A stretch of 14,570 nucleotides of DNA from an uncultured Clostridia bacterium. Its GTDB lineage: Bacteria; Bacillota; Clostridia; TANB77; CAG-508. Positions 1 to 6,571 of this stretch are shown piece after piece (the stretch's first letter is position 1; each line of letters begins with the position of its first letter). The stretch spans positions 1 to 14,570 of the forward strand of contig CAOSZT010000046.1 in NCBI GenBank assembly GCA_948528155.1. The letters run 5' to 3'. Made by a program: the position numbers and the translations under genes. The notes beneath the pieces were generated by a model. That model made no database searches, was not told where the DNA came from, and saw only the letters and a program-made list of their open reading frames with translations.

Positions 1-286
1 CTTCTCTTCGTTCAGTTGTATCTTTAATCCGTAACTCACTTCGTTCGAACGGCTTTTCTTATTTTTTAAGTTTACAACTTCTCTTCGTTCAGTTGTATCT
101 TTAATCCGTAACTCACTTCGTTCGAACGGCTTTTCTTATTTTTTAAGTTTACAACTTCTCTTCGTTCAGTTGTATCTTTAATCCGTAACTCACTTCGTTC
201 GAACGGCTTGTCTTATTTTTTAAGTTTACAACTTCTCTTCGTTCAGTTGTATCTTTAATCCGTAACTCACTTCGTTCGAACGGCTT
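1..286. repeat. 77-bp tandem repeat array, 3.7 copies
   Basis: Units start at 1, 78, 155 and 232; the last is partial and ends at about 286. The only difference I see between units is one base in the spacer (a G at 210 in the third unit). The array starts immediately at the gatC stop codon, so on the minus strand it is the region a gatC transcript would read into next. Each unit holds two potential hairpins: ACAACT/AGTTGT, and CCGTAAC pairing with GTT...ACGG with a 3-nt bulge. Both loops carry TCWCTTCGTTC. A 10-bp palindrome, CGTTCGAACG, sits in the second. The period is not a multiple of three and open frames run into stops, so coding is unlikely. The array continues to the window edge, so its total length is unknown. 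Confidence 0.95.
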
Positions 287-569
287 AAAGAACCTTTGGT
301 ATTTTGAACATATTTTGCTCTTTTTCTGGTGCATTTTGCAAAAGTGCTTCATTGTCTTCAAATACTTCTATTTCATCTTTTCTAAATACATTTTTCTTTT
401 CATTTGCTCCTATTGTTACATCTAAATTGTCCACTGGTGCATTGTTTACTATATTTGTAAAATTTAATATATCTTGTAAATTTAGCGCATATTTCTCTAT
501 CTCTTGTTCTTCTATACTCAAATCTGCCAAATTTGCTATGTGTAAAATTTCTTCTTTACTTATCTTCAT
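285..569 (-). CDS. gatC: Asp-tRNA(Asn)/Glu-tRNA(Gln) amidotransferase subunit C
   Basis: GatC is the small subunit of the GatCAB amidotransferase, which converts mischarged Glu-tRNA(Gln) or Asp-tRNA(Asn) to the correct amide in the cytoplasm. The 94-aa product has the family's usual length. It has the expected N-terminal pattern (KEEILHIANLADLSI), a LNLQDIL helix and a C-terminal segment with an FRKDE motif ending in KIPKVL. I chose the ATG at 569 because GAGGAG lies just upstream on the minus strand; the longer frame back to 626 has no ribosome binding site and a low-complexity N-terminus. gatA normally follows gatC. Here the 77-bp array follows at once, so gatA, if linked, lies beyond the left edge. 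A promoter with TATAAT lies at 598-626. Confidence 0.93.
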   Translation of the reverse strand: MKISKEEILHIANLADLSIEEQEIEKYALNLQDILNFTNIVNNAPVDNLDVTIGANEKKNVFRKDEIEVFEDNEALLQNAPEKEQNMFKIPKVL

Positions 570-597
570 CTTATCACTCCTCTTAAAAATCTTTAAT

Positions 598-626
598 ATT
601 ATATACTTAAAACAGCAAAAAAACAA
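598..626 (-). promoter_or_regulatory. sigma-A-type promoter for gatC
   Basis: On the minus strand there is TTGTTT (626-621), a 17-base spacer and TATAAT (603-598), about 30 bases upstream of the gatC start codon. The -10 is perfect and the -35 matches only the TTG part of the consensus. It gives gatC a start independent of the ParB-like gene upstream. Confidence 0.6.
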
Positions 627-680
627 GTTTTATTTTAGAAAACTCGGGAAATTTAATCATATTACAGAAATAAAAAGCTT

Positions 681-1208
681 TCACTTTTCTCTATTTTTCA
701 AATTATACTCAAATTCATCCCAAGATTTACTAAAAACATGATTAGAAAAAGATTCTTTAAGCCCTGTAATCTGTTTCAATCTAATAATCTCATCTAATTC
801 CATACCTAAATGTTTGGAAATCTGAGCTTCATTCCAACCATTTTCAGTCAAAATCAATACAATATGAGACATATCAACAATTTGATGTGTTCCTCTAGCT
901 CTATTATGTCTAATTGTACTAGCCATACGATTTTCTAAGTCTTTATCAATTGTAACAATTGGAACTTGTTTCAAATTAAAAACCTCTTTTGCAAGACGAT
1001 ATCTATGAAAACCATCAACAACAATATATATATCTTGTTTTTTATCGTAATAAGTTACAATTGGCTGTGTATATCCATCTTCTTCTATTGAATGTTTTAA
1101 TAATTGCATTTCTGGAGGAGCTACTTTATTAGGATTATAATCATTAGCTACTACCTTATCTATATCTACCATTTTTACATTTAATACTGGAAATTCTATT
1201 TCATTCAT
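681..1208 (-). CDS. IbrB-like ParB/Srx-fold nuclease-domain protein
   Basis: The product is about 175 aa. It carries the N-terminal ParB/sulfiredoxin fold: ANDYNPNK (box I region), GYTQPI, then VDGFHRYR, matching the ParB G-x-H-R nucleotide-binding motif, and STIRHNRARGTH. A helix-turn-helix-like stretch follows (NEAQISKHLG...). This pattern matches IbrB, named in E. coli as a co-activator that works with IbrA on prophage-borne genes. It is too short for a chromosome-partitioning ParB and has no ParA beside it. The frame is open from a TTG at 1217, and an ATG lies at 1214. I prefer the ATG at 1208 because AAGAAGG at 1224-1218 is then 9 bases away instead of 0 or 3. It is the last gene of the cassette, 17 bases after the GNAT-like gene. 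Some ParB-fold proteins bind or hydrolyse nucleotides; activity here is inferred only. Confidence 0.8.
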   Translation of the reverse strand: MNEIEFPVLNVKMVDIDKVVANDYNPNKVAPPEMQLLKHSIEEDGYTQPIVTYYDKKQDIYIVVDGFHRYRLAKEVFNLKQVPIVTIDKDLENRMASTIRHNRARGTHQIVDMSHIVLILTENGWNEAQISKHLGMELDEIIRLKQITGLKESFSNHVFSKSWDEFEYNLKNREK

Positions 1209-1225
1209 TTTCATCAACCTTCTTT

Positions 1226-1600
1226 TTATCCTTCACATATTGTTACAAAATTTTTATATCCTTCACTATCTTGTATTTTAAACCCACATTTTTCATAAAC
1301 TTCAATATATTTTCTAGTTACAACACTATTGCCTATTTTTTCTTGCTTTTTCTCTTCCTTTTTTATATATATTAATATTTCCTCCAAATACTTTTCTTTA
1401 TAACAATATAAATTTTTTAATATTTTATTTTGAACAGATGTAAATGCTACTACAACATTTTCTTCTATATATAAATACCATTCTTTTTTTTCATCATCAT
1501 AAATCCTATCACTTGTCTGCCTTTCTACCAATCTAGAGCCAAAAAACTTTCCCATATATTGATAAAATTTTTCATCTTTATTATTCATTTTTACTATCAT
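1226..1600 (-). CDS. small GNAT-like protein in the IbrA/IbrB cassette
   Basis: This 124-aa protein lies between the IbrA-like and IbrB-like genes, 19 and 17 bases from each, so it is very probably co-transcribed. What suggests a GNAT fold is the strand order WYLYIEENVVVAFTSVQ, a central helix (YLEEILIYIKKEE) and a terminal YIEVYEKCGFKI, resembling the GNAT 'LYeklGF' motif. The usual acetyl-CoA pyrophosphate loop (Q/R-x-x-G-x-G/A) is not visible, so it may bind no cofactor, or use another. The ATG at 1600 is preceded by AAAGGA at a rather long spacing of 12 bases; an internal ATG at 1588 has no ribosome binding site. The fold assignment is moderate and the function is unknown; a structural or adaptor role in the cassette is inference. 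Confidence 0.65.
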   Translation of the reverse strand: MIVKMNNKDEKFYQYMGKFFGSRLVERQTSDRIYDDEKKEWYLYIEENVVVAFTSVQNKILKNLYCYKEKYLEEILIYIKKEEKKQEKIGNSVVTRKYIEVYEKCGFKIQDSEGYKNFVTICEG

Positions 1601-1619
1601 TTCTAATCTAAATCCTTTC

Positions 1620-2924
1620 TTATAAAGCTCTTTTTTGTAATTTCATCTGTAATACTATTTTTTGTAAGTTTTTATCATCTGTTATTGTACTTTTATTCAA
1701 TAAATTATCCCAACTATGTATTAACTTCTGTAATTCATCATCATCTGTTTTGGTTTGTGCAAATGACAATCTTCTTAAATAAAAATCATTTTTTTCAACT
1801 GCTCTTGCTATTCTTCTCCAAGATATAGCCTTTTTTTGGTTTTCTAATTTACATTCTGCTATGTCTGGTATTTCTTTAATTGATACATTATTTTTTTTTC
1901 TATACCATATCATAAATTTTGTAATTTTTCGGTAATAGTGCATCATTAAATCTCTATTATAAATTCCTATACTTTCTAATAAAAACACTGTATATTCTTG
2001 CCATGTCATAAAATCTGGTTTACATGATTTTATATTACCTAAAGCTGTTGTCTTACAATAGATATTTCCAAAATTAACTCCATTTACTCTATTTAGTATT
2101 TTACTCCAAGTTTCATATTCTAGGGCTTTAAACTGATTTAATCCTTTTCTTTGATCATCACCATATGGCTGACAAAGTCTTTGTTCATATATACTTAATC
2201 CATTTTTATACATCAGTTCATATATATAATTAAATTTTAAATCTAGTTTACTTACTGCTCCCCATATATCTTCTGTTCTCCAGTCATATATCGGGTAAAA
2301 ATTATATACATCAATATATTTTTCATTTACTTTTAATTTTGTTGTCCAATTATAATTTTTAAATGTTAACTTTTTATCCTGAAATGCAATTGTTCTAAAC
2401 CTATTTATACTCTCATCTGTCCTTATTCCAATTCCACAAGCTACTTTTTCTTTGTATTTTTTTTGATACCATTCAGCAAATTGCATTATAAATTCTTCAA
2501 ATTCTTCCCCTTTTCTAAACCATTCAAATGGGCAATTTTCCATATTTATACTATCCTTTGGCATTTCTCTTACCCATAAATGTTTACTTTCTTCTTCCCA
2601 ACAAATCCACTTTGGTTGTAAAATTGAAACTGCATTTCTAAGTGCTAATGGTAATGCTACATGATAAAAATCTCTTATTTGTGATAATTTCTTTAGTTCT
2701 TCAACATGAGCTATAGTGTGGCTATATTGTGCTTCTAAATCAATAAATAATACATCAAATTTTTTATTTAATTTTTGTGCTATTTTATTCGCTAATTGTA
2801 CCATTACAGAACTATCTTTACCTGCACTTACACTAAAATATATATTATCAAAATTTTGGAAAACAATTTCAAGTCTTTCATATGCTGCCTCTAAGACATT
2901 TTTTTCTAAGTACTTTTTTGGCAT
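1620..2924 (-). CDS. IbrA-like PAPS reductase/PP-loop protein with DUF3440
   Basis: The 434-aa protein belongs to the N-type PP-loop ATP pyrophosphatase/PAPS-reductase family with a DUF3440-type C-terminus, the architecture of IbrA. The PP-loop SAGKDSS is at residues 33-39, after the strand NIYFSV. GIRTDES is at 166-172, and YPIYDWRTEDIW at 210-221 matches the PAPS-reductase 'P..DW...D.W' signature. Cysteines at 109, 131, 163, 251, 290, 301 and 358 could serve redox, metal or sulfur chemistry, but none forms the canonical C-terminal PAPS reductase motif. There are no cysteine biosynthesis genes nearby, so simple sulfate assimilation is unlikely. The start at ATG 2924 has AGAAGG upstream, and a good promoter lies at 2948-2976. 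It is the first gene of a three-gene operon. The substrate is not known from the sequence. Confidence 0.87.
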   Translation of the reverse strand: MPKKYLEKNVLEAAYERLEIVFQNFDNIYFSVSAGKDSSVMVQLANKIAQKLNKKFDVLFIDLEAQYSHTIAHVEELKKLSQIRDFYHVALPLALRNAVSILQPKWICWEEESKHLWVREMPKDSINMENCPFEWFRKGEEFEEFIMQFAEWYQKKYKEKVACGIGIRTDESINRFRTIAFQDKKLTFKNYNWTTKLKVNEKYIDVYNFYPIYDWRTEDIWGAVSKLDLKFNYIYELMYKNGLSIYEQRLCQPYGDDQRKGLNQFKALEYETWSKILNRVNGVNFGNIYCKTTALGNIKSCKPDFMTWQEYTVFLLESIGIYNRDLMMHYYRKITKFMIWYRKKNNVSIKEIPDIAECKLENQKKAISWRRIARAVEKNDFYLRRLSFAQTKTDDDELQKLIHSWDNLLNKSTITDDKNLQKIVLQMKLQKRAL

Positions 2925-2947
2925 ATTTTTTCCTTCTTTCTTACCAA

Positions 2948-2976
2948 ATTATACCATTTATGTAATTTACTGTAAA
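2948..2976 (-). promoter_or_regulatory. sigma-A-type promoter of the ibrA-like operon
   Basis: On the minus strand TTTACA (2976-2971) is followed, after 17 bases, by a perfect TATAAT (2953-2948). The predicted start is about 15-20 bases upstream of the IbrA-like start codon, so the leader is very short. This suggests constitutive housekeeping-sigma expression unless a repressor binds here; no operator is obvious. Confidence 0.75.
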
Positions 2977-3067
2977 GTTTTTTCGACATTTTTAGAGAAA
3001 CAATGGTTTCTATATAATACTTTTTTAAAGTTTTAACATTGACTATAATAAAAATTTAAAATTTGGA

Positions 3068-3128
3068 CAAAAAAAAACTATACTGTAAATCATATCTTTA
3101 TATTTTAAAGAAAAATTTACAATACAGT
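3068..3128 (-). terminator. terminator after hup
   Basis: The arms at 3115-3128 and 3077-3090 pair over 14 bp with two G-U pairs on the minus strand. The loop holds a further CTTTA/TAAAG stem. Eight or more T residues follow (3076-3069). It closes the hup transcript and separates it from the ibrA-like operon promoter. Confidence 0.8.
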
Positions 3129-3158
3129 CTTCCTATGAATTCATATTTATATTCACAA

Positions 3159-3440
3159 TTATTTATTATTATTTACTAAATCTTTTAATGCTTTACCAGC
3201 TTTGAAAACTGGAGCTTTTGATGCAGGTATTTTGATTTCTTCTTTAGTTTGTGGATTTCTACCTTTTCTTGCAGCTCTTTTTCTAACTTCGAAAGAACCA
3301 AATCCAACTAATTGAACTTTATCTCCCTCTACTAATGCATTTGTTACTGTTTCTATGAAAGCATTTACTGTTGCTTCAGCAGCTTTTTTTGTGTCTCCTG
3401 TTTTTGCAGCTATTGCTGCGATTAATTCAGCTTTGTTCAT
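3159..3440 (-). CDS. hup: DNA-binding protein HU
   Basis: HU is a small, dimeric, histone-like protein that bends and compacts chromosomal DNA. At 93 aa it is full length. The N-terminal helices (MNKAELIAAIAAKTGDTKKAAE) lead to the GFGSFEVRKR strand, then the DNA-contacting arm with RKGRNPQTKEEI and its conserved proline, and the final KAPVFKAGKALKDLV. The start is preceded by a strong AGGAGGT. In many Clostridia hup sits just after spoVB and mazG; here it follows spoVB directly with 116 bases between and no mazG. No confident promoter is visible in that gap, so read-through from spoVB is possible. A clear terminator follows at 3068-3128. Confidence 0.97.
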   Translation of the reverse strand: MNKAELIAAIAAKTGDTKKAAEATVNAFIETVTNALVEGDKVQLVGFGSFEVRKRAARKGRNPQTKEEIKIPASKAPVFKAGKALKDLVNNNK

Positions 3441-3556
3441 TTAAATTACCTCCTATAAGATTTAAAAATTTATGTACTTTTATCGCCTGAACTAAGCAAT
3501 AACTGTACTTTCTAAATAAACTATTCGCCAACTTTCGCTAAAATCCTTCTTTTTTT

Positions 3557-5203
3557 CTAATAAATTTTTAATTTTTCCAAAATTCTTATGATTTTATTAC
3601 CTGCTGGCATCATTTCAAATTCTTTCTTTGTAAATATTCTTAGTTTTAAAACTGTAATTACATATATAATTATTGCAAAAACTATTGCTATTATTGTAGC
3701 CAATCTTTCAATTATTATTCCTTTTAAACTTGAATATATAAAATATGAACATATTCCCATTATTGCTGTAGCAATTGCTGGTTTTATTACAAATTTTTTA
3801 AATGTCAATTTCAATTTTACATTTTTACCCAAAGCATTCATTACAATATAAAATGCAACAGCATGACAAGCAACAGATCCAATAGCAGCTCCATATATTC
3901 CAAAATTAGGATTTGGAATTAAAGTTACATTTAAAATAAACTTAACTATAACACCTATTCCCAAAGCTACTGTTGGTAACATTAATTTTCCATATCCTTG
4001 TAGCACAGCATTTATAGTTTGATCTAATATTGTAAAAATAACAGTTAAAGAACTTATTTGTAATATTAAAGCACCATCACTTGCATTTGGAAATAACAAA
4101 TTCAATATTGGTCCAGCAAATATATACATTCCAACTGTACAAGGAAGTCCAATAAGCATTGAAACTAACAAAGAAAATGATGTTTTTTCTGTAATTGTCT
4201 TTTTATCTCTTTTAGCTTTTGCTGCTGAAATTGCAGGTACTAATGCAGTAGCAAAAGCTACATTTATAGCCAAAGGTAAACTTGTTAATGTATCAACCTT
4301 TCCACCTAGAATTCCATATAATGCTGTTGCAGTATCTTCTGGCATAAAATTTTTTAAATTTCTTACAACAGTAAAAGAATCAATGTTTTTATTTATTGAA
4401 GACATTATTGCAGTTAAAGTTATAGGTATTGAAACATACATTATCTTTTTTATAATTTTTGACACTCTTAGATATTTATAATTTACTGAATTTTTTATTT
4501 CTCTAGCGATTTCTTTTCTTTCACTTTTATAATATAAAAATAAATAACTAAATCCTAAAAATGTAGCAAGTGTTGTAGCTAGATTAGCACCTGCTGCCAT
4601 CCACTCTGTTGAAACATTTGACAAAATTGCTACAACTTCAACAACAATAATTGTAAGTAAAGTTTTAAAAACCTGTTCTAAAGTTTGCGACCTAGCACCC
4701 ACACTAATTTTTTGTCTCCCATTAAAATATCCCCTAAATACAGAAGCAACAGTAACAAAAAATATTGCTGGTGATAATGCAACTAATGTCATTTCAGCCT
4801 CTGGGATTTGTAGCCAATTATTAGCAATAACTTTTGCACCTAAAAACAATAATAGACTTCCCACAAGTCCAATAAGTGAAAAAGTTGCAAAAGCTATTTT
4901 AAAAATTCTATAAGCACCTTTATTATCTCCAACAGCAACTCTTTCTGAAACTAACTTTGATATTGCACTTGGAACACCAATTGATGAAATTGTCAATAAT
5001 AAAGCATAAATTTGATATCCACTTGCACATATACCATTACCTTTGTCTCCAAAGTTTTGCCTATTTGTTAAATACAATGTATATACTAAACCTAATAATT
5101 TAATCAATACTTGTGAAAACATTAATGTGATTACACCTTGCATAAAACCTTCTTTTCTATGCTTTCCTTGTCTGGCATTCTTTTTAGTATCTTTATTTAT
5201 CAT
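3557..5203 (-). CDS. spoVB: SpoVB-like MOP-superfamily polysaccharide/lipid flippase
   Basis: This 548-aa polytopic membrane protein belongs to the MurJ/SpoVB branch of the MOP superfamily, which flips lipid-linked cell wall precursors across the membrane. A basic N-terminus (residues 1-19) precedes a series of hydrophobic helices. SSIGVPSAISKLVSE (73-87), VFRGYFNGRQ (155-164) and SQTLEQ (172-177) fit this family. B. subtilis SpoVB is needed for spore cortex formation. Its position just upstream of hup matches the spoVB-mazG-hup order of Clostridia, which favours SpoVB over a general exporter. The ATG at 5203 follows AGGAGGG. Two TATAAT boxes lie upstream. A second paralogue could share the work, so the role in cortex formation is likely but not proven. 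Confidence 0.85.
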   Translation of the reverse strand: MINKDTKKNARQGKHRKEGFMQGVITLMFSQVLIKLLGLVYTLYLTNRQNFGDKGNGICASGYQIYALLLTISSIGVPSAISKLVSERVAVGDNKGAYRIFKIAFATFSLIGLVGSLLLFLGAKVIANNWLQIPEAEMTLVALSPAIFFVTVASVFRGYFNGRQKISVGARSQTLEQVFKTLLTIIVVEVVAILSNVSTEWMAAGANLATTLATFLGFSYLFLYYKSERKEIAREIKNSVNYKYLRVSKIIKKIMYVSIPITLTAIMSSINKNIDSFTVVRNLKNFMPEDTATALYGILGGKVDTLTSLPLAINVAFATALVPAISAAKAKRDKKTITEKTSFSLLVSMLIGLPCTVGMYIFAGPILNLLFPNASDGALILQISSLTVIFTILDQTINAVLQGYGKLMLPTVALGIGVIVKFILNVTLIPNPNFGIYGAAIGSVACHAVAFYIVMNALGKNVKLKLTFKKFVIKPAIATAIMGICSYFIYSSLKGIIIERLATIIAIVFAIIIYVITVLKLRIFTKKEFEMMPAGNKIIRILEKLKIY

Positions 5204-5301
5204 TTTCCCTCCTATTTATTAGCTATCTTCCACAATAAAATTCATTATTAATTACTATTTAATTATATAACCTATTATACCAACTAATTCATTCTTTTTA
5301 C

Positions 5302-5330
5302 ATTATAAGTTTTATTTATATTTTTATCAA
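5302..5330 (-). promoter_or_regulatory. sigma-A-type promoter of spoVB
   Basis: On the minus strand TTGATA (5330-5325), a 17-base spacer and TATAAT (5307-5302) form a good promoter. A second TATAAT at 5279-5274 lies downstream but has only a weak TGTAAA at the -35 distance. The region is divergent with the rplM promoter. Confidence 0.65.
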
Positions 5331-5357
5331 TAGTTTTTACAAATTTTTGAAAAATCA

Positions 5358-5386
5358 TTGACAAATCAGCTTTTTTGTAATAAAAT
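5358..5386 (+). promoter_or_regulatory. sigma-A-type promoter of rplM-rpsI
   Basis: A consensus TTGACA (5358-5363) is followed after exactly 17 bases by TAAAAT (5381-5386). The predicted start near 5393 leaves a leader of roughly 150 nt before rplM, long enough for regulation. Confidence 0.82.
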
Positions 5387-5410
5387 ATTTTCGTCTTATG
5401 TTAGAATATG

Positions 5411-5451
5411 ATTTAAATATAAAACTTCTCCCCGGTAGTTTTAATTTAAAT
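5411..5451 (+). promoter_or_regulatory. rplM leader hairpin, possible L13 autoregulatory element
   Basis: In the rplM leader, ATTTAAAT plus AAAACT (5411-5426) pairs with AGTTTT plus ATTTAAAT (5437-5451) around the C-rich loop TCTCCCCGGT, with a small internal asymmetry. L13 leaders that sense free L13 are known in low-GC Gram-positive bacteria. I see the hairpin directly; its identity as an L13 leader is inference, since the fold was not computed. Confidence 0.45.
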
Positions 5452-5540
5452 TTCATATATAATTAAATTTATTTCATATTTATATTTCAAAAAATGTAAA
5501 ATGAAATTAAAAAAATAGAAATAGGAGGGTAATTATTACC

Positions 5541-5978
5541 ATGAACAATACAACATATAGCCCAAAAAAGGCTGAAATAGAAAGCAAATGGTACATAATT
5601 GATGCAACAAATAAACCATTAGGAAGAGTTGCAACAGAAGCTGCAAAATTATTAAGAGGAAAACACAAACCAACATTTACACCTAATATAGATACAGGTG
5701 ATCATGTTATAATATTAAATGTTAAAGATGTAATATTAACAGGAAACAAATTAAATCAAAAAATTTATAGACACCATTCAGGATATATTGGTGGAATGAA
5801 AGAAGTTCCTGCAAAAGTAATGTTGGAAAAAAATCCAGAAAAAGCTATGACATTAGCTATAAAAGGAATGTTACCACACAACTCTTTAGGAAGAGCTCAA
5901 TTAAAAAAATTAAGAGTATATGCAGGAAATGAACACGAAAATCAAGCACAAAAACCAGAAGTTTGGGAGGTAAAATAA
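5541..5978 (+). CDS. rplM: 50S ribosomal protein L13
   Basis: L13 is an early assembly protein of the large ribosomal subunit. The 145-aa product is full length. It shows KWYIIDATNKPLGRVA, the KHKPTFTPNIDTGDHV stretch, the HHSGYIGG motif and the highly conserved MLPHNSLGRAQLKKLRVYAG. The ATG at 5541 follows AGGAGGG with about 11 bases of spacing. It forms the usual two-gene operon with rpsI, whose ATG starts one base after the rplM stop. Expression comes from the TTGACA promoter at 5358. Confidence 0.98.
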   Translation: MNNTTYSPKKAEIESKWYIIDATNKPLGRVATEAAKLLRGKHKPTFTPNIDTGDHVIILNVKDVILTGNKLNQKIYRHHSGYIGGMKEVPAKVMLEKNPEKAMTLAIKGMLPHNSLGRAQLKKLRVYAGNEHENQAQKPEVWEVK

Positions 5979-5979
5979 G

Positions 5980-6381
5980 ATGGCTAAATCAGAAAAAATA
6001 GTTTACTATGGTACTGGTAGAAGAAAATCTTCAATTGCCAGAGTAAGAATAGTAGAAGGATCTGGAAAAATAACAGTTAATGGAAAAGATATTAATGAAT
6101 TTTTCGGATTAGAAACTTTAAAAGTTATAGTTAGACAACCACTTACTGTTACAAATACAACTGATAAATATGATGTTATTTGTTCTGTTCAAGGTGGTGG
6201 ATTTACAGGTCAAGCTGGTGCAATTAGACATGGTATTGCTAGAGCATTAAATGAAGCTAATAGTGAATTTAGACCTGCTCTAAAATCAAATGGTTTCTTA
6301 ACTAGAGATCCTAGAATGAAAGAGAGAAAAAAATACGGTCTTAAAAAAGCTAGAAAAGCTCCACAATTTAGTAAGAGATAA
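5980..6381 (+). CDS. rpsI: 30S ribosomal protein S9
   Basis: S9 is a small-subunit protein whose C-terminal tail reaches towards the P-site tRNA. The 133-aa product has the N-terminal YYGTGRRKSSIARVR, the central GGGFTGQAGAIRHGIARAL motif and the basic end KKYGLKKARKAPQFSKR with its terminal K-R. The ribosome binding site GGGAGGT lies inside the end of rplM, so the two are translationally close-coupled. A GC-rich structured segment and a terminator follow. Confidence 0.98.
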   Translation: MAKSEKIVYYGTGRRKSSIARVRIVEGSGKITVNGKDINEFFGLETLKVIVRQPLTVTNTTDKYDVICSVQGGGFTGQAGAIRHGIARALNEANSEFRPALKSNGFLTRDPRMKERKKYGLKKARKAPQFSKR

Positions 6382-6385
6382 AAAA

Positions 6386-6421
6386 GTGCCCTGGGTGGGC
6401 AAGAGGCGGGAAGCCTATATA
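6386..6421 (+). ncRNA. GC-rich structured 3' UTR segment after rpsI, unassigned
   Basis: Of the 30 bases from 6386 to 6415, 22 are G or C, against a strongly AT-rich background. Two short hairpins are visible: TGCCC/GGGCA (6387-6391 with 6397-6401, loop TGGGT) and AGGC/GCCT (6404-6407 with 6413-6416, loop GGGAA). The rpsI terminator follows. I do not recognise an RNA family. It could be a processed small RNA, an mRNA stability element or a leftover of transferred DNA. Confidence 0.4.
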
Positions 6422-6424
6422 CAA

Positions 6425-6453
6425 AGCGGTAATCATTGGTATTACTGCTTTTT
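6425..6453 (+). terminator. rpsI terminator
   Basis: AGCGGTAAT (6425-6433) pairs with ATTACTGCT (6441-6449) through one G-U pair around a CATTGGT loop and is followed by a T run. It is a standard intrinsic terminator for rplM-rpsI. Confidence 0.85.
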
Positions 6454-6522
6454 ATTATCTTTATAAAAGTCATTAAAAGCTGTCAAAAACTACTGTGTAA
6501 TATACATACAATACACAAATTT

Positions 6523-6556
6523 AAAAAGACATCATATTTTACTATGATATCTTTTA
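6523..6556 (-). terminator. bidirectional terminator between rpsI and the Nudix gene
   Basis: AAAAGA-ATCATA and TATGAT-TCTTTT arms pair around a short loop with one internal mismatch. A-rich and T-rich flanks on either side let it act on both strands. It lies 20-50 bases after the Nudix stop and probably ends that transcript. Confidence 0.6.
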
Positions 6557-6571
6557 TTATTTTAAAAATAG

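Noticed and set aside
1..286. CRISPR array
   Set aside because: The units are contiguous 77-bp direct repeats with no unique spacers and no cas genes nearby.
149..361. Minus-strand 70-codon open frame through the 77-bp repeats
   Set aside because: It overlaps gatC out of frame, has no ribosome binding site, and its sequence is just the repeat read in shifting frames.
304..741. Plus-strand frame opposite gatC
   Set aside because: Pyrimidine-rich, Phe/Ser/Lys-heavy shadow of gatC with no ribosome binding site.
681..1208. Chromosome-partitioning ParB
   Set aside because: Too short, no ParA next to it, and the motifs fit IbrB-type proteins better.
1209..1217. TTG or upstream ATG as start of the ParB-like gene
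   Set aside because: The AAGAAGG site would be 0 or 3 bases away; the ATG at 1208 has proper spacing.
2716..3036. Plus-strand frame opposite the start of the IbrA-like gene
   Set aside because: Shadow of a strongly supported gene; it runs through that gene's promoter.
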